A stretch of DNA of 64,000 bases. It comes from Arcuatula senhousia (taxonomy: Eukaryota > Mollusca > Bivalvia > Mytilida > Mytilidae). Positions 1 through 15,600 of this stretch are shown here, piece after piece. The stretch lies in the NCBI GenBank assembly GCA_963971305.1, contig OZ020306.1, forward strand, positions 56,704,686 to 56,768,685, given 5' to 3'. Below the pieces are notes generated by a model, which saw nothing but the letters and a program-made list of their open reading frames with translations, did not search any database and was not told the origin of the DNA. Position 1 is the first letter of the stretch. Each line of letters starts with the position of its first letter. The translations under genes were made by a program, and so were the position numbers.

Positions 1-384
1 AATATTTTACCACTGAAGCACGGGGAAGCTTTCTACGACCTCCACACGGCACTAAATAGATACATATTTAGATTCTAATTCTATTTATTGCTGACAATAT
101 TTAATGACCAAATTTAACTACAATAAGGTAAAATTGGTTTGATGCAAGCATCGACCAGTTTTAAATGAGGGACAATATTAGAATAGTCTTATGCTAAAAG
201 TTGTTGCATACTAGTGTTAGAAAAATCGCACTCGGAAAGAAGTAGAAAAAGATAATAAATTAATACGTCTAGTTATAAGAACTAAGCTAAAAATACATGT
301 CTCAAAACTTCGTTTGTGAAGCATAAGAATGGAAAGTCCTATTTTAAGGTTTGATAGATTTTTTTCTATTTTTTGTTGTTCCAG

Positions 385-601
385 GATATGCCGTGACTTC
401 TGGCCATTACGACTCAACTGATCCTGATCAGATGTTTTATGTTGGTGGAGCTCCTCATGCAAACGAGACAGGTGTGGTTGTCTTGTTTTATCAACAAAAG
501 GGTGGATTCCTGAATTACCGCGACAACATGATTATCAATGGGATCGAGCCTTTTTCTTTATTTGGATTCGATTTAGCAACTGTAGATTTAAACAATGATG
601 G
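385..601 (+). CDS. Integrin alpha exon 1 (of window): FG-GAP blade
   Basis: The acceptor is TTCCAG before 385 and the donor is GTATGG at 602. The translation runs from [10 protein letters not shown] to DLNNDG, a propeller blade ending halfway through a calcium-binding loop. The exon enters in phase 1 and ends two bases into the Gly codon, which joins exon 2 in frame. Confidence 0.85.
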
Positions 602-3600
602 GTATGGTTAAGAGATGGATCCATTATTACATTTTGTCCAATTAATAAGCACATTCCTACAATTAAATTTGAGGCAGGATTTCACGATGCTAAAACATGG
701 TCTTTAAAACTCTGATTAATAAAGATTTTAAAACTATGAATACCATGGACTTTAAAACTGTGAATACCAGGTGGTGAATTAATAGGAAACCCATTTTTGG
801 GACTGTTTTCGCAGCTACAAACCACAACCTCTTAATCGATATCTACTAAAATACTGTCAGGTCAAAAAAATAAATGACAAATTTAAAATTCTACAGCGCA
901 TACAGTATAATTTAAAAATTTAAAGTAATACAATTTGACCGCACGGAGGAGTGATTTTCGTCGAACATTATGATATAGCAATAAAGTACCCCTAACGTAC
1001 ACTTTACAAAAAAAAATAATAGGGGAAGACCCAGGTGATTATCATGTTTTGATAAAATGTTTATTGATCTAGACCATTGTTTTAAAGGCATAATGTTTAC
1101 GCAAGTCACATTTTTTTTTCTAGCACAATAGTTTGGTGTCATTCAAGTGGCTCCCGCAGGTTTAAAAACGACCTGCGACCTGAGGGCTTTTTAAGGGCGA
1201 TTTCCGACCTACACTTCATAAAATCGACCTATGCCAAAAAACGACCTGCAACCGCCGCCAAAATATGCCTTTTAAAAGCGACCTTGCGACCTCAAGCCCC
1301 TTTAAAAACCGACCTTGCGACCTGAGGGGGTACCCTGCGGGAGCCCCATTCAAACAGAAAAGTTGAAAATACAGATAATTACAAAATTACCTAATTATAC
1401 CGAACTTAGAGGATCAATCTTAATGTCCAAGGGAAAAGAAAAAAAAAACTACGGAAGACTTATCAGAAAAAAATTAAAGACCACAAAATGGTTTTGACTT
1501 GATAAAGGCATTAATAAAAATTGTGAGTTAAATCAGGTTTGATGGCACAAAAAACTCCCTCTTCCATTGGTATTTTAGAGTTTTTTAATAACACAAACAA
1601 CACGACTGTGAAGACATATCAGGAATATTTAAGTGATCATCTAAGCACAGCAATCAGCCAAACACAAATCAAAACAACCACTAATTTTACATAATTTAGA
1701 ATCGTTGCACCAGTGGCTGATTGAACTTAGATTTTTTTAGAGACAGCACGAGACGTATTTTCTTATTTCCTTGGACTTATAGTCTGTCACGAAGACAGCG
1801 GCGTCGTATTAAAAATTCTAAAACAAATGAACAAGCACTGATTTATCAAATAAGTTGTGAAATATTAACACCATTAGCAGGTAAAGTTGGTATATTACTT
1901 TGTAGGTATGTAAAATATTTATTACTTAATTAAAGTCGTCTCTTTTCTCAAAATGTTTTGTACTGAGACGACCACATTGGTCAAATTCATGTTGTAAACC
2001 ATAACTAACTGACTGAATTAGATTAAGTGGTTTCTTATTCGCTAACTCTGGAGGATGTATTGAAGGAATCCAACTACCAAAGGAAGCGTTGATAACAAAG
2101 ATGACATCATGAACACCTGAAACTGATATTCATTAAATTTTGGTTATTTTGCCAAAAGTATTTGACCAAAATGATTGAATATTTGTTTACCCTGATGACA
2201 GATATTTTTTGCCGGATTTCACTATTGAAAATCAGGGTAATAAAATGGTGAATGTCGGGCGGACGAAACAAATTTCGTAACAGTTTTCTCAGTAACTACT
2301 AATCACACCCATTTGATATTTGGTATACAGCATCAGGGTGGGGTCCCATAATGTGTGATTCTATTTCAGGTCTGTCGCTCTTATACTTCCTGTTTAACGA
2401 AATTCGGCCATTTCTATCTTTGACCCATTTTTTAAAGTAATTTTATAGGTGTGCAACCAACAGTCGGGATCTCAAACGTTTTGATCCCGAACACATTGAC
2501 ATGTTGTCAAACTGAAAAAAATCATTGTGCACTATATATCTAAGTCATCTTAAATTTTATTTCGTAAATACGAGTAGTTATTGTCATTCTTCTCGATCTA
2601 AACTCTCGAAATACCAATTATTGGACGCATGTTTGATCAAATCAAGTTTATGAACAAAAAATTATTGGCTGCATGCTTAAAGTGGGGTCAAAGCTAGTAA
2701 ATATGAATTAATTTAAAGCTATGAAATATTATGTAGTGATAATTGTTTTTCGATTACATGCATTAGATTAATAGAGTTACACAAACTATATTTTTTATTT
2801 CCTACGGATTTCTACATCTAGTTGTCATTATTTAAACTTCAAATGTTATCATGGTTATGCTGTACCCATTTCTATGACGTTAAAATGCATGCATGTGACG
2901 TCACAAAAAGTTGACTTGATGTTACTATTGTCAAATTGATTTATATTTTCTTCACACAGGTTTGATGATTTGATTGTCGGAGCACCTATGTATTACGTCA
3001 GAGCTAAAGCTGGGGGTGCCCTTTATATTTATATGGGTAGTACAGATGGGGTATGAAATACTAAATATGACATTCATTATACAGTTTGTGGAGGGACCAA
3101 TGTTTTTTTTCCTTCCAAATGTCCATCATCAACTCCTCTGGACCAACTGGTCTTTTATTCTTCATATTTAGAAAGTTTCGTTAAAGCATCATGTTATGCA
3201 CATAATGCTTCTGTTTCTCCAAGAGTAATGGGTCTTAGAAAATTTTAAGTTTAAACATAATCAATGTTTTGAACTTATGAAGTATTGTGAGTTTATTGAC
3301 TTTAGTTTTAAATCAATTGTAGGATATAAATCGAAATTAAATGGCATTCAATGTTGAAGAAATTAAATAAAATTCATTCCATTAAAAAATGTTTTAAACA
3401 ATTATCAAAATAGTCATGATCGTCCAGCTTACAAAATTATGATAAACAACTGTCAACTGAATAAATAAAAAAATAAAACATTGAGAAATATGTATTTTTT
3501 TTAAATTGATGACTTGTGTTTTCATAAGATGAATTTCTGTATCTAAACACATCCATTTCGGCCAGTGTCCTATTGAACAGAATTTCGACAAGTTGTTCCA

Positions 3601-6600
3601 ATCATACCTTTTTACTTTGCCAAGTCCCCCCAAATTACTTGGTTTTTTATTCTTGTTTTTATTGTTGAAATGTATCAATTAAACATGTGGTTATTGGGTA
3701 TCGTATGCCAGCTTTTTTAGATTTCTTTGTTAGATTAGTATGTAGGAAACAAAGGTGTACCAATAGGGTTATCTAACATCATTTTCATGATTTTACCAAA
3801 AAGTCAAAGGAAAAATCAGGAGACAAAAAAAATCATCACAACGAAACAAACCACACAACAAAAAACATACCAAAAATCCCATAATAATCAAACCGCATTT
3901 AACAAAAGACAAAGACAAAATCAGTAGACAAAAAATCATCACAACGAAACAAACCACACAACAACAAAAAATAACAAAAAACCCATAACAATCAAACTGC
4001 ATTTAGCAACTTGAACTCGTGCTGAAACGAGAGTAAAGGTGCGGCTGTCAGCTCCACATTGAAGGCCTCCTGTGACTTAGGGATGAAAACAGTAAAACAG
4101 TAGTAATGGGCTATAAATTTGCTTTGTATTACATCAATATATATAAATGTGATTATGTGTTGATATATATACTCCAGATCCCTTCGTTTTTATAATGTAT
4201 GAATTTGTGATACAAAAGTCAGGATTATTTCAACCTGAAAAATTAAGTCATGGAATTTTATAGAGTATAAGGTTATAGCACTGGAGTCCTACTTTCAATA
4301 TTTAGATAGTAAGTAGCACTAAACCAACAAGAATTACAAGTCTAAAAGAAACAGAAAACGAGTGCAAGAAGTTCACCTGTACAGAATCCAGATTTGGTTC
4401 CTCTGTTGCCCCAGCAGGTGACATCAACTTAGATGGGTACCAAGGTATAGTTTTCTGTTATCAGAAACCACATAGAGACCTTTTATTTGTATGCAAGTTT
4501 GCTATTGAGTGGCATATTTTCAAATGATAAGCTTTAATTGGGTCAGATGTCTCCACAACCGCGTAACTGTTGAGTTGTGTGTTATTACTGATCCCTGAGA
4601 TAGCAATGAAAGAGACAGGTGTGGCGCGCCATAAAACCTGAATTAATCCACCATTTCATTTGAAATGACTCAACCAAGTCAGAACCATTGCGATCTATAA
4701 CTATTCTAGTGTGCCTTCCATGTTTTGTCTTATCTCTTTGACATTGAGATTGAACCTCCAAGTTTGGGAATTTTGTTATTACCTCTATTTGATATAGAAA
4801 CAAATTTCAGCAAGATATTAATTTCTTTTATTTGTAACTTGCCTAGAAAATGTTTTGACTGGCTATGATATAGACAAATATTTGATGGGAATTTTCCCAG
4901 CATTTCTCACTCAAGGAATTATATATTAAATGTAATCCTTTGTCTCATTGAACAATTAAACTACATTTTAAATGATTAGGGACCGAACATTTAATTTGGA
5001 GGGGGGCTTGGTTTTTTCCTAAAAAAATATCTGAAAATTGTTTTTGATGAAAAAAATTCTGGCAGCAGGTGGTAAGAAAAAAAATATTCTGAAGAAGGAT
5101 TTCTGCCATATCAAATAATGGTTATCATGAAAAAAAAATCTGTCGCGACGCCTTCGAAAAATTTATATTTTTAAAATTTTCTGACCAACACCAAAAACCA
5201 AGCCGCCACTTCAAGTTAAATGGTCCGTCCCTTAGGTCTTTAAGAAGAAAAAAAAAATCTTAGATAAAATGAATTATATTTTATTATATTTGATAATTTT
5301 ACCAAATACAATGATAAAAACAGTTTGCAGTTAAAAATCTCGATGCATTTTAACTGATTCTAGCATGGATTGGTACTAAAATGATCGTCAATTCGACCAT
5401 GTGGACGTCGTTCAAAAGATATTTTGAATCAATTTGCAATAATTTTTATTTTCTAAATGGCCATTTAAGGGTCATGAGAGACTCTTGTTAAATGAACCTT
5501 TTGTGTTATGTTAAGGGGGTACAGAAAACTTAAGGGAGATAACTCTTAAATATCACTTGAATGTTTTAGTCAGGCACATTTATGTAAAGAATTCAAGCTT
5601 CTCAATGATCAAAATATGAAATGTTGAAACTCCATTATATTCAATGAAAATTTTCACAAGAAACCTATGGTTCGATTTTCTTAAGATTATGCAATTAAAT
5701 TTAATTCACTAAAAAGCATATGTTTGCAAATTTTCAGGAAAATTAAACGACACAGTTCTATTTTAGCCAAAGTGTTGGGTACCCCCTTAAGATACATTTT
5801 AATCGAACATGAAAGCTTACTTTCCAAAATGAATATGAAATAAGAAACGTTATCTTATGTTTTTGATTATATCATTCAGATTTGGTTGTTGGTGCTCCGT
5901 ATGAAGGAGACGGCAGAGGCGCTGTGTATCTTTTCCACGGATCTAAAGATGGAGTTGTTGAAAAATATGCTCAAGTAATATAAGTACTGCTACTCTAAAA
6001 GTTTATAGGTTTAAGATTAAGTTGGAAGTAACATCCTTTTTAAGTCAGCCTAATGATTTAAAAAAATGTACAGATATAAAGCAGAAATATAAAATATATT
6101 GAATTCATGGAAATTATTTTTAAGACACTCTTCTAATCAAGTCTTTTTTCCAGAGGATACATGCAGCAGACATTGACACATCAGATACAATCAGGACGTT
6201 TGGTTACTCTGTTGGAGGACAACTTGATCTTGACCAGAATGGCTATGATGATATATCAGTCGGGGCCTACCAGTCTGACAAGGCCTTTTTACTTCGTACA
6301 AGACCTATAGTTAGACTAAGTGTCAATCTCACAGTGTTTCCTATGAGATTTAACCTTAGCCAACCTAAGACTTGTGATATACCACACGATCCTGCGAAGA
6401 AACATTGTATAGATCTTAATCTGTGTGTATCAATCTCAGCTAAAGAAGACAATAGGTATTAAAAATGCCGTTCCCTGAAATCCCTTTTAGTAGCTCATTA
6501 TTTATTGAGTACTATTTTGTCAAGTTTACATCAAATTGTCAAATGTACATAAGGCAACTTCCGGTACTGTTAAAATCAATAAAGTTTTGAAGTTGAAAGC

Positions 6601-9600
6601 CACTATATGAATAAAATATAGCTGAGAGGGTGATAGAGTAGATTGATGACCTTTAAAAATCATTGTAAACTGATGCACAGTCGAGGTTGACCATGTCTCT
6701 CGAAGGGTAGCAATCTACTCTATCACCCTTTCAGCTATATGTTATTTTATTTAATATACTGGATGATTTAAGAATTTCGATGCACTGATATTAAGATTTT
6801 TTGTGTGTAGATAATGGAGATTTGTTTTCCTCAGACTGAGGGTGAAATCTTACGAATTATCACCAGCTGAGCCATATGATTTTTTTATGTATCACCTTCG
6901 TTGCTTTTTATGCAAAATTTAAAATGATGGGTTAGATCATTTAATTAGAATTAGTTAGAAAAAAATGAAGCATAATTAAACAGTCATTTCAATTAGTTTG
7001 TAATTGTAACCCGTTTCAGCGTTGATTTACTGTCACGGGTCATATATTTCACATATGCTAAAACCAATGACAACTTCTCAATGTAGGAAATAAATCTTAA
7101 AAAAAATAATAACCTCTTTAGAATTGAACTTTATTCCAAACTGGTAGAAAAATACGTAAGCTGCTAAGGCGTGAAGGTCAATGGTTAATATATCTTACTA
7201 TCAATTACCTAATTAGTGAAAAGGAATCTTGATACATTTTTTTTGGCGTACAAAAGTGTTTTTCTTAAAATCTGTAATTCATATACAATTTCTTACTATA
7301 AATGGCTATGCAAAATAAAAATACCCACTTTATATCTAGTGTGTGTTCTTTCAACCATTAAAGGGAGAACTAATGTCAAGATTACCTTAAATGAAGCATT
7401 GCAATAATTTTTGATTTCAATAAATCTAATACATGTATCTAGTAAAATGTTGAACTTGTAAATTATCTGTGATGTCAAGTTTTGGCTTCTATTGGTATGC
7501 TTACTTTTCTTTTTCAAAACTATCTTATTTTCCTGCATGAATTGTGTTTTATGTTACTTAATGATGGCACTTTTTCTGAGTATTCTCTTGTTTTCTCCTA
7601 TGCATTCCATGGATATTGCACAGCACTAAATAACCAACCTAATTTAATTGCGAATAAGAAATAAAAAGGATGAAACAATTTCATTTTCAGCCTAACCACA
7701 AAGCAAAAATTTTTCTACAAGATTGAGTTGGAGAAAGGTGTACAATTCAAGCGAGCAACGTTTGTTAACATTGACCCACTACATCCAGATGGTACTATCA
7801 AAGAAGATTGGGTCGATCTTCCTCGCCCGTATTTCGATGTTTGGAAACAAGAGAAAATTAAGCTCAAGGTTTGAATTATTTCATATTGCTTGAAAAATTA
7901 AAGGAAAAACAGAATCAATGTAATATGCTTAATACGAAGTCAAGTCAGATAAAGGCCATAAAGGCCTTGAATTGAGTGTGAGAATAGAGGCACCTCAATA
8001 TTAATAGTACTATTTGCAATTATTTTGTTGTTGCTGTTAATGACAAGACGTTGCTATCGAAATCTACAAATATATGTTGGTTAATGACACAACGGTTTTT
8101 CACATTGTGGGACCAATCATTAATTTTCCAATTTTTGGAGTTTATTTGGGAAATATTTGATTTGCCCAAAATAGCAACAATTACCTAAAACATAAAAAAA
8201 GTTGATGTTGGCTTTGAAAAAAGGAGGTCTGGTTAAAATCAATTATCAGCACCTAGGATTGAGTCTTTTACAATTAACTCAACTCATCACACCTTATAAA
8301 ATGTATGCATTTTCAGTTAATTTCAATATTAATTCACATGTAATAAAAAAAAGATGAAAAAAGGTAACAACAAAATAGACTGTACCCAGTCCGACCGCGA
8401 TTAGGGCTAAATAAAATAATTCAAAGTTAGATTCTTTTATCTTTAGCAAAAATGATAATTTTTATTCAGGACCAATTTAATGACAGGATATCGCCGATAT
8501 CTTTCACCGTTGCATATAGTTTGGCTGAGCTAGATTTCCCCTCACCTAATCAATGTAGTGATGGTGTTCCTGATATCAACAAATACCCCGTATTGGTTTC
8601 AGGAAAGGACAAAGAAACAACAATGGTCTCAGAGGTAAAAAATTCTACGGCTACAGGAACGAAGGAGATTTAGTGATCTCTTTTTTTATGTAAAAATATT
8701 AATATATTGAAAATTTTATTTTAAAATCTACATCAGGATTGAAATAAAAGAAACGATAATATGTTTCAATGATGGCATATGTCACTATTTTGATGTCTTA
8801 TTGTTAAAGTTTCTTTTAATCGTAAACTAACGACAACATTTCATCTTTAATCAGGCCGTAAGTATAGGGTTATCTATGGCAAATATAATTTCAACATAAC
8901 GACAATATTTATATATGGAATTTATATGTAGTTTTTGTCTATGCTTCAAAATTTGTGAAATATGTTTTTTAAGTAGATACCGAAGACTTCTGGAGCACTT
9001 TCACAAAAAAATCATAACAGCAAAATTCTAAATTTATGAATGCTACACTTAAAGATATTTAAACACTTACGATTTCTATTTGAAAAGGACTACTGCTTGT
9101 CTTTAATACTATAGTCCATTTGAGTTCTATAAATCAACGAAAATTCTTTTAAATTTTTTTGTCTCTCAAACAAAATTTATTTTTTAAACACAAATAAACT
9201 TTTTATTAGTATACGAACTCTGATAACAAAAACCAAGATGTTATCTTCTAAAACAAAAAAGTTTTCCATATGGTCTAATGCTAAATATTTCACCAATTTT
9301 AATAATACCTAAAATGATGTGTTTATCTGACGGAACAGCCAGGTGTTGGGCCTACCTGAACATAATTGAAAGGACTAACAATAGGAGATTAGATGACCAA
9401 TTAGCTCCACAAAGGATTTTTAAAGGTTTACGGATCAAATGCTGTTCCTGGTCACTAGGTTGTACTCCCATGGATTTCTATGAATTTTTGGTCCATTTTT
9501 ACTATTAAGGTCTATGGAAAACATTTTTATTAATCATGCAAAAATTTTGAAATTTTTGGCCTGAGTTCGTATGCCCTTAAAAAGTCATGACATACCAAAA

Positions 9601-12600
9601 TAGTTAAAATATTTTGGAAGACGTAAATTTACAAGCCATTTTTCGTTGATTTATAAAACTCAAACGTACTATATTTAATAGTAATAAGAGCAAGAGCTAA
9701 TTGATGCAATATTGCTGGAATATGACCTATCCTTAAGATTGTATGATACCGTATTTAATAAAAACAAGTTTTTTTTTGAATTTTATGGATTTGTATAACT
9801 CACAAATTGAATGTAATCTGTTTCTCTTTAACATATTAATGATTCGAAAGGTTTACCCATTAATGAATTCGTTTATTATATTCTTTATCGCCATGGTTAT
9901 TATAGTTTTTGTCTTGCTTATTCACCATTTGCATTTTTAATAAAGGTAGCAACTAAACTAATTTTTTTATGATCAATCTCAATTGTCCAAGAAGAAAATA
10001 AAATCGAAAGCTAAGAAAAAGTGAAGATCACAATGGTCCTGACTCTGTACAAGCATTTTCAAAGCAATCGCTGGTAAATCCTGGTTTGATGGCGGCAAAA
10101 CCCATTCATTTATTATGGTGCTAGGGATTGTCATCACAAGAAAAAAAAACAGTAAAAAAACTGATAAAAAATAACGAATCATTTCATATGACATAATTTT
10201 GAAAATTTATCATATAATTGTCATTGCATCAATTTCCTTTTTTTTCTTTCTGAAACTTTGGTTTTGTGTTTTATATTGTATTTGGAATTTGCCTTTAAAT
10301 ACATAATAGTAAAGAACTGTTTTTTCTACAGATGATATTTGCTAAAGAGTGTGGTTCTAATGACATTTGTGAGAGTGATATATCAATGCAAACATCAATA
10401 CTAAATCAAACAAGGTAATTTCTTATTGAATGTAAAAAAAAATGAAAATAATACAGTAAAATGGATGTTTTCAGAATAGCAAAAAAAGAACTGTTTCATA
10501 AAGTTTCTCCAGACCTAAATTATTTAGTAATTTTTCATTGATTCAATTATTGAGTAAAATAACATTTAATTAAAAGAATCATATATAATCGCTTGCTTGA
10601 TTGAACTGGATTGTCTCGTCTTTTGATACAATATCATTTTATAGACGATATGTATATGTTTAAATCCCTCTACACATTAACAATAAAAGCCCAGTTACAT
10701 TTGTAACCAGAAGGCCTTTGTTTATGGCGTGCTTACCTCAACACATTTACATTATAATCTTAATATACAGGAAAATGGAAATTTTGTAAATGTTTCAAAC
10801 ACACGAAATTTATGATTTGAACTATTGTCCCCCGCCGCAACACAACAGAGGGCCCCAGTGTGTATTTTGTCCACCCACTCGTGCGTGCGTGGTTATACAT
10901 GTGAACACAACTGCCACGACTTTGCGTTCATCGCCGTCTATCGTCCGTTAACAATTTTTACACAATTTTTTCCTCTGAAACTAATATGATTTAGGCTTTG
11001 CCTAGCTGCGAGCACAACAAAATTGTTCAATTTTCTTCATTTGTAAGGAAAAAAGGAAGAAATATTTGAACCTGATAAAATAAAAACCGTTTCGATTCAA
11101 ATTGGGAAAAAATGACCTTGACAGTAATTACAATATTGTACTTTTTTGTACTGGATACCTATACTTTACAAAATCCGTACAAAGAAAGGTATATAGCTGA
11201 ATCTTCATCGTGTTCAACTACAGAATTGTCCGTTCAATTTACTTAGATCTTGTCTGCTTTCAAAGAAGGCCAACAAGCATACTGTGACGTGGCAATGTTG
11301 TGCACAAAGTAGATTGACCGGGATTTTAGATTGTCTAACAAATCTTTTGAGTTCTTAAAAATCCACATATGATTAATTCCACTACGACTTATTGAAAAGG
11401 CCTTTTCGAATTCAAGGAACTTTGTTGTTTTAGGTATAATTCTACATTTTTTTTCCAAAACATCTTATAAAGATACGATTTGTTACACTTTTGATTAAGT
11501 TTGCAGTATGCTTGATTTCCTTATTGACAACATATTTGTCACACTTGGAGAGATTTTCAACAAGTCGACATTCCAATGGGCACAAACTGTGCTCCTCTCC
11601 ACACCGACTTGTTTTTATACTCTTACGAGACTGAATTTCTTCAGGAAATCAGAACAAGAAGATGAAAAAGGCAAGGCCATTTAATCCGACTTTCAGATAT
11701 ATAAATGACGTCCTCTCTGTCAACAACTCGTCGTTTGGCAGATGGATTCCTTTAATATGTCCTCAAGAACTAGAGATTTAAGAAACCTCAGAATCCACTT
11801 GTTCTACATCATTCTTGGATCTACATTTCGAATTTGACCCAGGTGGTCATCTCAGTACAAAAATTTATGATAGAAGAGACGATTTTAATTTTAAAATTAT
11901 TAATTTTCCTAACCTGGAAAGTAACATACCAACGTCACCTGTATACGGTGTCTATATTTCACAACTAATTAGATATGCCAGGGGTTGTACACATTTTCAA
12001 ATTTTTTGATCCGACACTCTCATACGATCTCTTAAAAAATCTTTCTTCGTTATGAGCCACTGGTAAAACAGGCCGCCGTTGTTAAAAATAGACCGAGGGA
12101 GGGGGGTCAGAATACTGTTTTTGGCGTATAAATAAAAAAACTATAAGAGATACAGAAAATATGTTGCCACTGCCATTCTTCAGAATCAGTAGATCTACAC
12201 AAGTGTCTATTAGATCGAAGTTATCAGATGGCCCATTATAGGAATAAATGCAATGTGACCTTTGCGAAAAGGTACAGAAAAGCTGTTGCTTGATTTAACC
12301 CTTAGCTAATTAAACTCTACAAAAGTTTTCATGGGGCTAAAGCCGTCAGATGACCCATTATAGGGGTAATGGCCCTTTAAAGGTTAGAAATAGTGTTTTT
12401 ACATGTTTTTGCCCTATAGAATGAAAACTATTTCAGATAAAAAAAACAGTTGCTTACTTCAGCCTTTAGTCCATTAAGCTGTACAAAAGTCTGCATTTGG
12501 TCACACTTGTCAGATGACTCTTATGTAATGTTGCTTTAAAGGACAACTATAGCATTTTTTTGCCTTAAAGAATGAATTCTATTGTAAGTCAAGAAAGGCT

Positions 12601-15600
12601 GTTGCTTGCTTATCATGCTTATACATTCAGCTCATTAAATTCAACAAAAGTCTCCATTATGTCGAAGTTGCCATTTGACCCTTTATAGAAGACCCACATG
12701 ACTGAAGAACCAGGTGAGCGGTATTATTTTCAATGTTAATCCCTTTGCTCACCTTGAATAAAAATACATTTACAAATCATTTGGTCTTCGTGTAAACATT
12801 TTGCATGTTTGATAGTAAAGAATTAATAGTTCCTGAAATGAACAAAGAAAATAAATGTTTTGCCTTAGATGGATTTTGTTTCCGAATAACTGTGACTTTA
12901 ACAAACAGGGATAAATCGTTAAAATGCACAACCTAGATTAAAGATGCAAAGCTTTGATAAAAATCATAACTGAATGCTCCATGATGTTAAAGTCAAACTT
13001 GACTCCAATTCACGAAGACGATTTACGGAAACCTATCCAGATTTTTTCCTGTATGTTAAAAAAAAACAGAATTAAATAAATATTGCTTGTATTTTACCTG
13101 TATTCTCCTGTACATTGACCAATTAAGATTAAGCTCAAATGTCGACTGCTGTTAGCCCTAACATAGTCCCTTTTTAGCCCAACCGTATTGCAAATTAGCC
13201 CAAATGTAGATCCCTTAATGTTAAAGGAGTTATTTGACTTTATTCACGTGAAGTATTGTAGGTTGTTGGTACTTCAATCTTTATCTGCGTAAAAAGTACA
13301 GTGAAACCTTTCTAAACCGAACCCTTAATAAACCGAAAACCTGTATGAACCAAACTGGATTAAAAGTCCATTCTTAACATTTTATTCCATTTATAACCTC
13401 TATAAACCTACCCCTGTCTGAACAAATCCATTAGTCCCAAAGGGGTTCGGTTAAGACAGATTTCACTGTAGCTTTGACTGTTACTAATTTAGACAATAAT
13501 CTAGTGGTCGTTGCTTCTTGTCTTTCAATTGCCCAAGATGAAAGAAGCAGAGGAACTAATCAAGCATCCAAATGTCAGAAAGGACAAAGACAAAATCAGT
13601 TAACACGAACAAAAACAGCACGAATAAACAGACAAGACGTAGGCACAAAAATACAAAAAAAATTTGAATAGCTATTAATCAACAACGCAAACTTTAGTCG
13701 TAACAAGATTGAACTCAGGTATAAAAAAAATATTATATAGCAAAATCCAATACCAATCCCAAAATTATCTCTACGTAAAGAAATTTATATGAAGAGACAA
13801 GGGACAGCCAAATTCTTTGGCAAACATTTTTTCTGACTTGGGACAGCCACATATTAAATGTGGCGGTGTTAAATTATTCTTTAGGCACAGCCTCCCCCTA
13901 TTGATAGCTATAAATCAAGATTAAAAACAACACACTATTCAACTTATTATATAAAAGATAATTAATTGGAATAAAACTCACCAAAATGAATGTTTTCAGT
14001 CTAAAGAAGGCGTGGGATGGAACTGTTTTGTTGAGTTATGGTAAAGACACTGAAGTGATTGTTGATATTAAGCTGAATAACACTGGCGAACCAGCCTATG
14101 CAACCAAACTGTTTATAACAGTCCCTAAATACTTAGACATGAATAAGTTGGAGCCAATATTCTCTGTAAGTTTTCTGTGGTTATGTCAAGCCAATATTCC
14201 CTGAACGTCGAGTCAATTTTTCATGCAAGTTCTTAGATCTTGATAAATTTGAGTGATTTACGTCGGTATTTTTATGCTTGATGAAGATGGACAATATTTC
14301 ATGCCGGATAATTTCTAAATATTAGATAAAGTTAAGTGGTTCTTAAGAGAGGATATAGTTAAGAAAATACTCTAACGTTCCTAATACAAAAATATCCCTT
14401 TTAAATACTGGATAAAGTTGATTTTATATTGCCTACAATTAGTCCTTGATGCTTGATGGTCTAGACCTGAAAATCTAAAAAGTCAAAATATGTTTGATAT
14501 TAATAATTTATTCATGACATAATATCTAGACTTGCTATTTTAAACTGTTACAGCCTTTTGATGAATCTTCATTTTCTATCATAAACACATCAGTGGTTAT
14601 AGAAGGCATAGGTAATCCATTCGGGAACCGGGAGAAATCAACTAACTGTAGACATTACCACGTTTACTTCGACTTACATCAACCGCCTGGAGTAGAAAGA
14701 TCCTCGATTATTGTCAAGGTCAACACGTAAGTTACATGCTAATACAGATATGTAAATTTCATTTATTATTTACACGTAATGTAACTTTGCTTTTAATTCT
14801 ATCAACTAGAAAAACTATTTTTGGGAAATACCTCATTGTCATGAAATATGAATTAGGCATTGCTTAGCTGTTAGCACAGCATAATTGTTCAATTTGCCTC
14901 AATTGATAAAGAAAAAAAAGGAAAAATGTTTAAACTTGAATATCTTAAACACTTCTTTCAAATACTATAAATTTTATTTTAGCAAATGACGCCGTGAATT
15001 CAGTGGTTGATTATGAAAATGTCACCTATGAGCGCATGACCTTTCGCTCCAAATTGTGAATAACTGATGACATTAAAAATATTTACTTTATTGATGTGCA
15101 TTGTACAGAAATAAATGAAAAGCGCAAATAAATTACGTTGCTTGTACAAACTTGCTCTACTAAAATTTTAAAATTTCTTCCAAGTTTTAAAAACACAAGA
15201 TATATTTTAGAACCATTATTATTAATATTCACGCCGCGCCTAAAACTCAGATTGAGATGAATATCCGGACTAAAAAATATGAAGTTGATTTTTAATAGAT
15301 ATGATATATAATATCTGAAATGTGGACTGGTCTTGTGTGGTTCCATTATACGACATAACTCGATTATAATGTTTGTCTTAGATAAATCATTCTTTGTGTC
15401 ACTTATTAAGTTTCAAGACAAAAATCTTAGAAATATTGAATAAGTGAAATGCATAATCTTCGATCTGGCAAAGGCAATGAGGAATATGTTAATTTTTAGT
15501 ACAAGCAAAGAACAGAATACGGTTGGTGACGTCCAGGAAATCAAAGTCAGATTTATAAATAAAGCAGAGGTCGAGGTTCAAGGGTGAGTAATATTAGATA

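Larger units (their letters stand above)
4445..5879 (+). other. Integrin intron 3
   Basis: The intron carries two MITE-like elements, at 4979-5231 and 5511-5790. Nothing else is recognised. Confidence 0.6.
10415..13999 (+). other. Integrin intron 8 (3.6 kb)
   Basis: The intron contains the rearranged Penelope-like remnant (11243-12010), a degenerate tandem repeat (12200-12680) and a TA-flanked MITE (13299-13468). A stretch at about 13560-13680 belongs to the A/C-rich dispersed family. Confidence 0.6.
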
